Shown here: in pieces, positions 1 to 8,800 of the stretch
Layout of the letters: every line of letters begins with the position of its first letter
Position numbering within the stretch: position 1 is the first letter of the stretch
The notes under the pieces: model-generated
Seen by the model: only the letters and a program-made list of their open reading frames with translations
Database searches by the model: none
Told to the model about the DNA's origin: nothing
Translations under genes and position numbers: made by a program
Assembly (NCBI GenBank): GCA_002317385.1
Contig: DCJH01000065.1
Coordinates: 5,972-35,982 of the forward strand
Reading direction: 5' to 3'
Source of the DNA: Prevotella sp. UBA1705
GTDB taxonomy: Bacteria > Bacteroidota > Bacteroidia > Bacteroidales > Bacteroidaceae
Length of the DNA: 30,011 bases

Positions 1-1173
1 GGTAGTACTCGCAGTCCTCGGGGGTCTCGTGGTCCTTCAAGTAGGTGTCGCGGATGCAGTTCACGGCAAAACCGGCATAGTATTTCACTCCTGCCTCGTC
101 GGCCTTCGGGTCGGGACGATCAAGCGAAAGGTGGAAATGGAAGTTGGGGAATTCGCTTCTCCAGTTCCCAGAAGTCTTCCAGGAAGAAGGCCTCGCATCA
201 GGGCGCGGGCACCGTAGAAGAAGTGCATCTCACGGTCGGTGGTGTGCAGAGTCTTGGTCATGTGCATGATCTGCGCACGCAACGGGGCCATACCGGCACC
301 TCCGCCAATCCATATCATCTCCTTCTTGGAGTCGAAGTGGGGATGGAACTCGCCGTAGGGACCGCTCATCATCACCTTGTCGCCGGGCTTCAGGCTGAAG
401 ATGTAAGATGAGCCAATGCCGGTGGGCACGTTCTGGAATCCCACCTGCGGACGCGGCAGGAACGGTGTGGTAGCAATGCGCACGGTGAGCGTAATGATGT
501 CGCCTTCGGCCGGATAGTTGGCCATGGAGTAGGCACGCACGGTCTGCTCGGGGTTCTTGGCCTTGAGCGAGAGGAGATTGAACGTCTTCCACGCACCGAT
601 ATAGTCGTCGCCGATAAGGTTCTTGTCGAAGTCTTTATCGTAGTCTATGCAGTCGTACTGCGGGATAGTAATCTGTGCATACGAGCCAGGCACGAAGTCC
701 ATGTGCTCGCCCGGGGGCAGAGCCACCTTGAATTCCTTGATAAACGACGACACGTTGTTGTTGGAGATCACGGTGCACTCCCACTCCTTCACGCCGAGGA
801 TAGACTCGTCGATCTTGATCTTGAAGTCGCCTTTCACCTTGGTCTGGCATCCCAGACGCCAGTGATCCTTGATCTGCTTGCGGCTGAAATGGCTCTTCTC
901 GGAGTCGAGTATCTCGCCGCCGCCCTCTACAACCTGGCATTTGCACTGGCCGCAGCTGGCCTTGCCGCCGCAGGCTGAGGGCAGGAAGATGCCGTTGGCA
1001 TTGAGCGTAGACATGAGGCTGTCGCCCTGGGCTACCTCGAGTTTCTGGTCGTCGTTGATGGTGATGGTTACATTGCCACTGGGACTAAGGAACTTCTTGG
1101 CCACCAGCAGAATGATAACGAGGAGTAATATCACAAGGAGGAATACTCCAACACTACTTAATATAAAGTTCAT
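1..1173 (-). CDS. nqrF: Na+-translocating NADH:quinone reductase subunit F, partial and frameshifted
   Basis: NqrF takes electrons from NADH through FAD and a 2Fe-2S centre into the sodium-pumping NQR complex on the inner membrane. The N-terminus has one membrane anchor (residues ~5-25). The ferredoxin-like domain has cysteines C68, C74, C77 and C109. The reductase part has RAYS at 213-216 (FAD), GPYGEF at 271-276 and GGGAGMAP at 290-297 (NADH). After FYGARAL (residue 325) the first frame departs from the family and stops at 85. Family-like protein resumes in a second frame (EAFFLEDFWELEK) and then a third (EFPNFHFHLSLDRPDPKADE), which stays open to position 1. One extra base near 197 and one near 155 explain this. 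The last ~30 residues lie outside the window. The gene starts 11 nt after nqrE. Identity is secure; whether the frameshifts are real or sequence errors cannot be told from here. Confidence 0.9.
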
Positions 1174-1184
1174 AAGCTGTTATT

Positions 1185-1793
1185 CTATATTTTAAGTCCT
1201 GAGAAGCACATCATGGCCATAGCCATGAGTCCTACTGTGATAAATGTGATGCCGAGACCTTGGAGAGGCTTGGGCACTTCGCTATACTGCATCTTCTCGC
1301 GGATGGCACCCATCGCGGTGATGGCAAGCATCCATCCCAGTCCAGAGCCGAAGGCGTAGACAATGGCATCCCACACGTCGCCGATATACTGACTGCTGGC
1401 CGGGTCCATGTTGATGCGCTGCTGCATGAAGAGCGACGCACCCATGATGGCGCAGTTCACGGCAATGAGCGGCAGGAAGATTCCCAGCGACGAATAGAGC
1501 GAGGGAGAATAGTTCTCTACCACCATCTCCACAATCTGCACGATGCCGGCAATGACAGCGATGAACAGAATGAAGCTCAGATAGGATAGACCGAGGGGGT
1601 CGAGCACCTTGGTCTGCAGCAGATAGTCGACGGGCACCGTCACCACGAGCACGAAGGTCACGGCGGCACCCAGTCCCAATGAAGTCTTCACATTCTTGGA
1701 TACGGCAAGGAATGAGCACATTCCCAGGAAGAACGCGAATATCATGTTGTCCACAAAGATGGACCTGAAGAATAAACTAATCAGATGTTCCAT
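1185..1793 (-). CDS. nqrE: Na+-translocating NADH:quinone reductase subunit E
   Basis: This is an integral membrane subunit of the NQR complex. The 202-residue protein is full length for the family and has about six hydrophobic helices. It begins MEHLISLFFRSIFVDNMIFA, typical of NqrE, and contains the family segments VNCAIMGASLF (~112-122) and GSGLGWMLAI (~149-158). NqrD and NqrE are homologous and sit as an inverted pair in the membrane, where conserved cysteines hold an iron centre; cysteines at 26 and 113 fit those positions. The start lies 2 nt after the nqrD stop, which points to translational coupling, and nqrF follows after 11 nt. Confidence 0.97.
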   Translation of the reverse strand: MEHLISLFFRSIFVDNMIFAFFLGMCSFLAVSKNVKTSLGLGAAVTFVLVVTVPVDYLLQTKVLDPLGLSYLSFILFIAVIAGIVQIVEMVVENYSPSLYSSLGIFLPLIAVNCAIMGASLFMQQRINMDPASSQYIGDVWDAIVYAFGSGLGWMLAITAMGAIREKMQYSEVPKPLQGLGITFITVGLMAMAMMCFSGLKI

Positions 1794-1795
1794 AA

Positions 1796-2428
1796 TTATT
1801 TATTTTCCTCTTCTTTATAGAAATATGCACGATGAACCCAAATGACACAGCCCAACAGGATGAGGGCCATGGCCGGCATGGTCATCATACCATTATTAAT
1901 ATATCCCATCTGGTAGAAGCTGTCGGGTATGATCTGGAAGCCAAGAAGTGACCCACGTCCGAAGAGTTCGCGGAAGAATCCCACCGTTACGAGTATCAGG
2001 GCATAGCCAAGACCGTTTCCTATACCATCGAGGAAACTGGGCCAAGGCTTGTTCATCATGGCAAAAGCCTCCAGACGGCCCATGAGAATACAGTTGGTGA
2101 TGATGAGTCCCACATAGACCGAGAGCTGCACGCTCACATCGTAGGAATAGGCTTTGAGGAACTGGCTAACGATGGTTACCAGCGCTGCCACCACTACCAG
2201 CTGCACAATGATGCGGATACGCACGGGAATGGTGTTGCGAATCAGTGAAATAATCACATTGGAGAAAGCGGTGATCACGGTTACGGCCAGACCCATCACG
2301 ATAGAAGGTTTGAGCTGCGACGTAACAGCCAAGGCAGAACAGATACCAAGCACCTGAACCATGATGGGGTTATCCATGTTCAACGGCTTGCCAAGCACCT
2401 CTCTATTTTGTTTTGAAAATAATGCCAT
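1796..2428 (-). CDS. nqrD: Na+-translocating NADH:quinone reductase subunit D
   Basis: This is a membrane subunit of the NQR sodium pump and the paralogue of NqrE. I chose the ATG at 2428, giving MALFSKQNREVLGKPLNMDN (210 residues), because family members I recall begin in this way and it leaves a 4-nt gap after nqrC. An upstream ATG at 2443 would add MVNKT and overlap nqrC by 11 nt. Six hydrophobic helices can be seen. VQVLGICSALAV and LIITNCILMGRLEAFAM are typical NqrD segments that carry the conserved cysteines. The gene ends 2 nt before nqrE. The product is certain; the exact start is moderately sure. Confidence 0.95.
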   Translation of the reverse strand: MALFSKQNREVLGKPLNMDNPIMVQVLGICSALAVTSQLKPSIVMGLAVTVITAFSNVIISLIRNTIPVRIRIIVQLVVVAALVTIVSQFLKAYSYDVSVQLSVYVGLIITNCILMGRLEAFAMMNKPWPSFLDGIGNGLGYALILVTVGFFRELFGRGSLLGFQIIPDSFYQMGYINNGMMTMPAMALILLGCVIWVHRAYFYKEEENK

Positions 2429-2432
2429 AGTC

Positions 2433-3134
2433 TTATTTACCATTTAAGAATTTCAGATATTTGCCGAGACACTCCCTGAACATGTCGGTGACTCCGTTAG
2501 ATGTCAGCGTTGCTCCGGTTACGGCGTCCACCTGCGTGGTGGGGTCGTCGATCTTCTTGAGAGCCGACAGCACGATGGCGGTGCGGTCGTTGCCCTTGAA
2601 GATTTTCTTGCCATGGAACTGCTCCTGCCAAGCCAGGTTGTCCTTGATCTCGGCGCCCAGACCTGCGGTTTCGCTCTCATGGTTGAAGTAAGCACCAAAG
2701 ACTGTGGTGCGGTCATCGTCCAAAGCGAGATAGCCCGAGATGGGGCCCCAGAGACCCATGCCATAGACGGGAATCACATATTTGTCCTTACCGTCTACCT
2801 TGCACACGTAAAGCGCCAGTTTCCCGGCCTTCAAATCGGCAGAGTTGAGCTTGAATCCAGCCGTCGTGCCCCCTTGCGTGCCGGGGTTTACCACCTTGCC
2901 AGCCTCATCAAGAATCTCGTCGGCCACGACCACCTCTTTGTATTTGGCAGCGGCAGCCTTGTCGTTGAGACCACGGATATTGAGTGAATAGAGTATCTGC
3001 TTCTGCTTATCGAGCGCCACATTGATGTCCTGCGTGGGCTTGAGAGCCTGGAAGACAAAGGCGAGCAGGAAAGCAACGACCACCACCATGATGGCGGAAT
3101 AGATGATCGTATATGTATTTGAATTTGTTTTCAT
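2433..3134 (-). CDS. nqrC: Na+-translocating NADH:quinone reductase subunit C (covalent FMN)
   Basis: NqrC has one N-terminal membrane helix (residues ~9-29) and a periplasmic FMN-binding domain. The flavinylation motif DxxTxAT appears as D203-A-V-T206-G-A-T209, followed by LTSNG. In this family the last Thr of the motif is joined to FMN by the ApbE transferase, whose gene is not in this window. At 233 residues it is about normal length. It lies 27 nt after nqrB and just before nqrD. VIPVYGMGLWGPISGYLAL (~120-138) is also typical of NqrC/RnfG proteins. Confidence 0.97.
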   Translation of the reverse strand: MKTNSNTYTIIYSAIMVVVVAFLLAFVFQALKPTQDINVALDKQKQILYSLNIRGLNDKAAAAKYKEVVVADEILDEAGKVVNPGTQGGTTAGFKLNSADLKAGKLALYVCKVDGKDKYVIPVYGMGLWGPISGYLALDDDRTTVFGAYFNHESETAGLGAEIKDNLAWQEQFHGKKIFKGNDRTAIVLSALKKIDDPTTQVDAVTGATLTSNGVTDMFRECLGKYLKFLNGK

Positions 3135-3161
3135 GCCTGTTGATTTCTTGCAATAGTATCC

Positions 3162-4322
3162 TTATTTCTTAGCAACTCGCTTGGCACGTTTTGAAATGTT
3201 GGAGTCCACCACGAAGTAGTCGATAAGCGGAGCAAACATATTACCAAAGAAGATAGCCAGCATCATACCCTCGGGGAAGCCCGGATTCATGACACGCACG
3301 ATGAGAGCCATGGCTCCGATAAAGAAACCGTAGATATATTTGCCGGTCTCGGTGCGCGCGGCGGTCACCGGGTCGGTAGCCATAAACACGGCACCGAAGC
3401 AGAATCCACCCAGCACGAGGTGCTCATACCATGGAATGGGGGTCATGCCCGTGGCAGAGAAGATCAGTGCCATGGAGATGCCACCTACAAATACGCTCAG
3501 CATAGTCTTCCAGCTGGCAATACCTGTCCACAGCAGGATGATGGCGCCGATGGCGATGGCCACTACTGACGTCTCGCCGATAGACCCCGGAATAAATCCC
3601 AAGATCATGTCGCTCAGCGTCTCATGGGGCAGGATGTTCTGCGAGAGCTCACCCAGCGGAGTGGCTGCGGTGAAGGTGTCAGGGAGCGTGTAGCCCAGTC
3701 CGAAGATAGAATCCTGACTGATCCAAACCTTGTCGCCAGTCATCTGGCTGGGGTAGGAGAAGAACAGGAACATACGGGCGGCGATGGCTACATTGAAGAT
3801 GTTCATGCCCGTTCCACCGAAAATCTCCTTGGCGAAGATCACAGCGAAGGCCACGGCAACTACCAATATCCACAGCGGCGTATTGACAGGAATGATGAGC
3901 GGGATAAGGATTCCGGAAACCAGATAGCCTTCCTGAATCTCCTCGTGCTTCCACTGGGCCCACGCAAACTCAATGCCCAGACCAACGATGTAGCTCACAA
4001 GGATCTTGGGCAGTACGGCCAGGAATCCGAAAAGGAACATAGCCCAGAAGCTTGTCTCGGCCAGTTTGCCGGCGGCAAGCGCATTCTGGTAGCCCACATT
4101 GTACATACCAAAGAGCATGGCAGGTACCACGGAGAGCACCACGAAGCTCATGATGCGCTTCGAGTCGATGGCATCATGGATGCTTGCTCCCGATTTGGAA
4201 GTCGTGTTTGGCACAAACAGGAAGGTTTCGAATCCATCGAATATACTATGAAAAGCGTGGAGCTTGCCACCCTCCTCGAAGTTTGGTTTTATGCCATTAA
4301 TATATTTCTTTAATGCATTCAT
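3162..4322 (-). CDS. nqrB: Na+-translocating NADH:quinone reductase subunit B (covalent FMN)
   Basis: NqrB is the largest membrane subunit, passing electrons to the quinone and taking part in Na+ transport. The 386-residue protein is mostly hydrophobic helices from about residue 55 to the end. It has the DxxTxAT flavinylation motif as D215-T-F-T218-A-A-T221, followed by PLGE, so Thr221 is the expected FMN attachment site. FGGTGMNIFNVAIAARMFLF (~168-187) and the C-terminal FFGNMFAPLIDYF are family hallmarks. It lies 39 nt after nqrA and 27 nt before nqrC in one operon. Confidence 0.97.
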   Translation of the reverse strand: MNALKKYINGIKPNFEEGGKLHAFHSIFDGFETFLFVPNTTSKSGASIHDAIDSKRIMSFVVLSVVPAMLFGMYNVGYQNALAAGKLAETSFWAMFLFGFLAVLPKILVSYIVGLGIEFAWAQWKHEEIQEGYLVSGILIPLIIPVNTPLWILVVAVAFAVIFAKEIFGGTGMNIFNVAIAARMFLFFSYPSQMTGDKVWISQDSIFGLGYTLPDTFTAATPLGELSQNILPHETLSDMILGFIPGSIGETSVVAIAIGAIILLWTGIASWKTMLSVFVGGISMALIFSATGMTPIPWYEHLVLGGFCFGAVFMATDPVTAARTETGKYIYGFFIGAMALIVRVMNPGFPEGMMLAIFFGNMFAPLIDYFVVDSNISKRAKRVAKK

Positions 4323-4361
4323 TGTTGCAGATTATATCGTTTATATGCTATTGTCTATGGT

Positions 4362-5714
4362 CTAAGCATTCTCTTTTCTCAGAATGTCGAGACCGTCTCT
4401 GACAATTTTCTGGAGAGGCAACTTCGAAGAGTCGACAAACTCGGCCAGGGCAAAGTCTTCGGGGCTCACCTCGTAGATGCCCAGTTGCTCCTGTCTGTCA
4501 ATATCTCCGGCGATAAGCGACTTGATAAGATACTCGGCAAAGATGTCCATGGGGAACACTTTGTCGTACTCGCCACTCATAATCATGTGGCGCTCGCCGC
4601 CCTTAATTCGTGCATCGAGGTCGTATTCGCGCTTCTTGCCCATGAGCCAGCTCAGATAGCTGCGCGACACGGAGTAGTCGTTGGTGCGCGGAAGAATCCA
4701 GCCCAGCATCTCGTCCTTGTCGTCGCCCTCGGGAATGACGGTCACCTCTGAGGTGTGCCCGCCCAAGAATCCGTCGAGACCCGACACTACGCCGGTCAGC
4801 GGGTTGCCGTTGATGATGCGCACATGCTCCGTCGAGGCCAGTCGTCCGTTGAGGATATCGGCCAGCGGCGTACCCACGAGCACCTCGGTATAGGCCGGAT
4901 CGGTCACACGGCTGCCTGCAACAGCAATGGTGCGACGCAGGTCTACCTTACCGGTGAGAAACAATCGCCCGATGAAAATCACTGAAGTTGGCTCCACGGT
5001 CCACACCGTTTCTCCCTTGCTGATAGGAGAAACGTGGTTCACCTGGATACCCACGTTGCCGGCCGGACATGATCCGTCGAATACCACGACCTCGGCATCC
5101 TTAGCCTCAGTCAGCGCCGAAGCCGACTGGTGGGCGCCGATGCCCAGAGTGACGGGGGCCATGCGAGAAAGAGCCGTGATACCGGCCTGGAAGGCTTCCT
5201 CATTGCCTGCAAGCTCAAACTCGAAGTCGGCAGCCAGAGGCATATCCCTTAATGCTGAAACAAAAATACCCTTCGGCGTGGTGTCCGGAGTGGTAGAAAC
5301 GGCGTAAGGCAGCTGATTGATATATCCGAAAAGACCAGCTTCGAGCAGCGACTGCTTCACAGCCTCGGCATCCAAGGTGCGAACGTCCTTCTTCCCATAG
5401 TCACAACTTTCCTGCTGAGCATCCGCCTGGACTTTGACGCAGAGCACTTTTCTGCGATCGCCTCTGAGGACTTCTGTAACGGTTCCGCTGACTGGAGACG
5501 CAAACTTCACCTCCGGGTAGGCCTTGTTCACAAACAACGCTTCGCCCGCGAGCACATGATCGCCCTCCTTGACAACAACCTTCGGAGTTACACCAACGAA
5601 ATTTTCTGGCACTAAGCCGTACACATTCGAGACCTGTGTCGATATTTTCTTTTCTCTGGCTTTTCCTTTCAAGTTAATCTCTAAGCCCTTGCGCAACTTA
5701 ATTACATTTGCCAT
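4362..5714 (-). CDS. nqrA: Na+-translocating NADH:quinone reductase subunit A
   Basis: NqrA is the cytoplasmic, membrane-associated subunit of NQR and has been linked to quinone binding. The 450-residue protein is full length. It starts MANVIKLRKGLEINLKGKA, and its N-terminal part resembles a biotinyl/lipoyl-like carrier fold (VKEGDHVLAGEALFVNKAYP, then FASPVSGTV). The GIGAHQSASALTEAKDAEVV segment (~196-215) is typical of NqrA. It is the first gene of the nqrABCDEF operon. A Bacteroidota -7 box lies 87 nt upstream. No obvious ribosome-binding site is present, as is usual in this phylum. Confidence 0.97.
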   Translation of the reverse strand: MANVIKLRKGLEINLKGKAREKKISTQVSNVYGLVPENFVGVTPKVVVKEGDHVLAGEALFVNKAYPEVKFASPVSGTVTEVLRGDRRKVLCVKVQADAQQESCDYGKKDVRTLDAEAVKQSLLEAGLFGYINQLPYAVSTTPDTTPKGIFVSALRDMPLAADFEFELAGNEEAFQAGITALSRMAPVTLGIGAHQSASALTEAKDAEVVVFDGSCPAGNVGIQVNHVSPISKGETVWTVEPTSVIFIGRLFLTGKVDLRRTIAVAGSRVTDPAYTEVLVGTPLADILNGRLASTEHVRIINGNPLTGVVSGLDGFLGGHTSEVTVIPEGDDKDEMLGWILPRTNDYSVSRSYLSWLMGKKREYDLDARIKGGERHMIMSGEYDKVFPMDIFAEYLIKSLIAGDIDRQEQLGIYEVSPEDFALAEFVDSSKLPLQKIVRDGLDILRKENA

Positions 5715-5800
5715 AGAAAACCCATAATTGTAAATTGATAAAATATATATTTAGTAAAATAACTACGATAACTACAATAAATCAAGTTTATTAGCCGCTG

Positions 5801-5808
5801 CAAATATA
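5801..5808 (-). promoter_or_regulatory. -7 promoter element of the nqr operon
   Basis: The minus strand reads TATATTTG, a perfect match to the Bacteroidota -7 consensus TAnnTTTG. No good -33 TTTG is present at the expected distance, only a T-rich stretch. Transcription would begin near 5794, giving nqrA a leader of about 80 nt. It sits back to back with the tamB promoter. Confidence 0.6.
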
Positions 5809-5847
5809 CTCAAAAATAACTTAATTGAGATAAAAAAATCTGTAATA

Positions 5848-5878
5848 TTTCAGAATTGAGTTTATTTTTTTAATTTTG
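5848..5878 (+). promoter_or_regulatory. Promoter of the tamB-like gene
   Basis: TTTC at 5848-5851 (one mismatch to TTTG) is followed after exactly 19 nt by TAATTTTG at 5871-5878. This fits the Bacteroidota -33/-7 layout. The expected transcription start, about 7 nt downstream, falls almost on the TTG codon at 5887, so the mRNA may be almost leaderless. Confidence 0.6.
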
Positions 5879-5886
5879 CAAGTTGA

Positions 5887-8800
5887 TTGAAAAAGATACT
5901 CCATTATATAAATGTGCTGATATGGGCCCTTGCCGGGCTCTATCTCGCCATGGCCATCCTTGTCAACATACCTGTTGTGCAGTCGTTTATCGGCAAGCAG
6001 GTAGCCTCGGCACTGTCCAAGAAGTTGAACACCAAGGTATGGGTGGGGCGCGTCGACCTTGGTCTTCTCAACCGAATCATCATCGACGACGTGAGGCTCC
6101 TCGACCAGAAGGACAAGGAGATGCTGCGGGCATCGCGTCTCTCGGCCAAGTTCGACTATCTTGAACTCATGCGTGGCCAGGTGTCGATCACCTCGGCCCA
6201 GCTCTTCGGCATGAAGGCCAGCCTCTATAAGGAAACCGCCGAGGCCAGGCCCAACTTCCAGTTTGTGCTCGACTCGCTGGCCTCGAAGGACACCACACAG
6301 CACAAGCCGCTCAACATAGAACTCAAGAGTCTCATCATCCGCCACGGTGAAGTGAGCTACCATCAGCTCGACGCGCCACGCCGACCGCAGTTTGATGTGC
6401 ATCACCTCCATATCCGAAACCTCAGTTCCCACATCCTGCTTAACACGCTTCGCGACGATTCCATCAACCTCAATGTGAAGCGATTGTCGCTCTTGGAGAC
6501 ATCGGGAGTAGACGTGAAGTCGCTGACTTTCAAGCTCATTTCCAACAACCACAGAGCATCGTTGAGCAATTTTGAGCTCGTGCTCCCATCTTCCCGGCTG
6601 ATGCTGGGCGACATCAACGCCACCTATCGGGTAAAGAACAAGAAGGTGGACCCTGCCAGTTTGGAATATCTGGGCAGCTTCCTGCCCTCCACGGTAAACC
6701 CGAAAGACATTGCCGCCATCGTGCCGTCGGCGAAGAAATTCAACCGGCCCGTACTGCTGCAATCCACGTTCTCGGGCACCTACAACAGTCTGCGACTGCA
6801 GGATTTGCAGGCTTCCGTGCCCCATCCAGCCCAGGCTCCCACGCTGGCCTCGCCCTCGGATATCAGGGTTTCGATATCCGGCTATGTCAATTCGTGGGAT
6901 ACCATACCCTACTGGTCGGCCAATATTCATGAGCTGCTGGTCGACAAGACCGGCATGGAACTGCTCGCCGGCGACATTCCCGAGGTGGTGGAGCGGATGG
7001 AATACTTCAGCTATCGGGGTCGGGCCAATGGCATAGGCAAGAACGTGAGCACCCAAGGCGTGCTCCATTCGGGCACGGGCAATGCCGACATCACCTTCGA
7101 TCTGCACGATAACAACTTCACCGGACATCTCAAGACCGACGGATTCAACATGAGCCAACTGCTCAACGACCAGAAGTTCGGCGAGTTGGCCACCAACATC
7201 AATGTGGCCGGCAACATCAAGCAGAAGGTCTATGAGGCCCGCGGAACGGTTTCGCGCATCGACTACAACGGCTACAGCTATCACAACGTGGTGCTCGACG
7301 GCACCTTCGACCATGGTCAACTGAACGGCAAGCTCGGCGTGAACGACCCCAATCTCGTGGCCGACATCAACGGAGATCTCAACACCAACAAGCAGAATAT
7401 GGCCGCCCACTTCACCGCTCAGGTGCAGCATTTCAATCCGTCGGCGCTCCAACTGCTCCAAAATGAGCTGGGCAATGCCACCTATAGCGGCAACATCGTG
7501 GCCTCGTTCACCGGTAACAGCCTCAACACGGCTATGGGAAACCTCTCCGTAACCCAGTTTAGGAAGAAGACTGCCGATGGTGAATATGCCCTCGACTCGC
7601 TTTTGCTACAGGCCGGAAACAACCGCGAGGGTCACTATCTCACGCTGAAGAGCGACTTCGCCGATGCTCAGGTCACCGGCAAATTCGACTATAAAACGCT
7701 GGTTCAGTCGGTGAAGAACGCCATCGTCCGCAAGTTGCCGAGCATCCAGCAGCTCACCTCCATAAAGTATCGACGCACCCCAACCAACGATTTCTCCGTG
7801 CGAGCTACCGTGAATCGCACCGACTGGCTACGCGAATTCTTCGGAGTTTCGGTCGAGTTGTCCGAGCCCATGCGCATCTCGGGCAGCATGGACCATGGAT
7901 CAGAAAATATCGAGGCCAACATCTTCGCGCCCCGAATCATCTACGATAACAAGCATTACAAGAACGTTTCCATCGTGGTCACGTCGCCAGAAGATAATCT
8001 GAATGCCGACATCAGTGCCGTAAAGGTGGGCAAGAACGGCGTTGGCGCCGAGTATCGGCTGGAGGCTTCGGCCACCAACGACCGCTTGGTGTCGGTGCTT
8101 TCGCTCGACAATCATGCGCGGCAGAAGCGACTTGTGGGTCGATTGAACTCCGTAGTGCAGTTCATGCGCAACGCCCAGGGGCAGGCCCAGGCCCGCATGA
8201 GCATCAATCCCTCTGAGGTAAAGGTGGGCGACAGCATTTTCACCATCCATCCGTCGGATATTATCTACAGTAAGAATCATCTGGAAGTGTCCGACTTCCT
8301 CGTCACCAGCGGCAGCCAGCACATACAGATCAATGGCATCACCACGAAGGATTCCCCCGACTCCCTGCTCGTAGACCTCAACCATGTGAATGTGAACTAC
8401 ATTCTCAACCTGGTCAACTTCCATGCCGTGGAGTTCAGCGGATATGCCTCGGGGCGTGCCTATCTGTCTCACCTCTTCGGCCGACCGGAGGCCCGCGGCA
8501 AGCTGCAAGTAGACGATTTCCGGTTCCAGGACGGTCGCATGGGTACGCTCTACGCCAACGTGAACTGGAACAGGGCGCAAGAAGAGATAGATATCGATGC
8601 CCAAGCGGTGGACACTATGATCGTCGGAGGCATACAGCCCAAGCTCCGAACGACGACCATCACTGGCTATGTCTCGCCCAAGCGCAACTATATCGACCTC
8701 GGCATCACGGCCAAGAACTCACGTGGAGAATTTATCGAGAGTTTCTGTTCGAGTTTCATGAACCACACCGACCTCACGGCGAATGGTAAAGTCAGGGTGT

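Noticed and set aside
5821..7461. 546-codon open frame on the minus strand
   Set aside because: It is antisense to the tamB-like gene, has no recognisable family, and its composition (His, Val, Gly, Glu rich) is that of an antisense shadow of GC-rich coding DNA.
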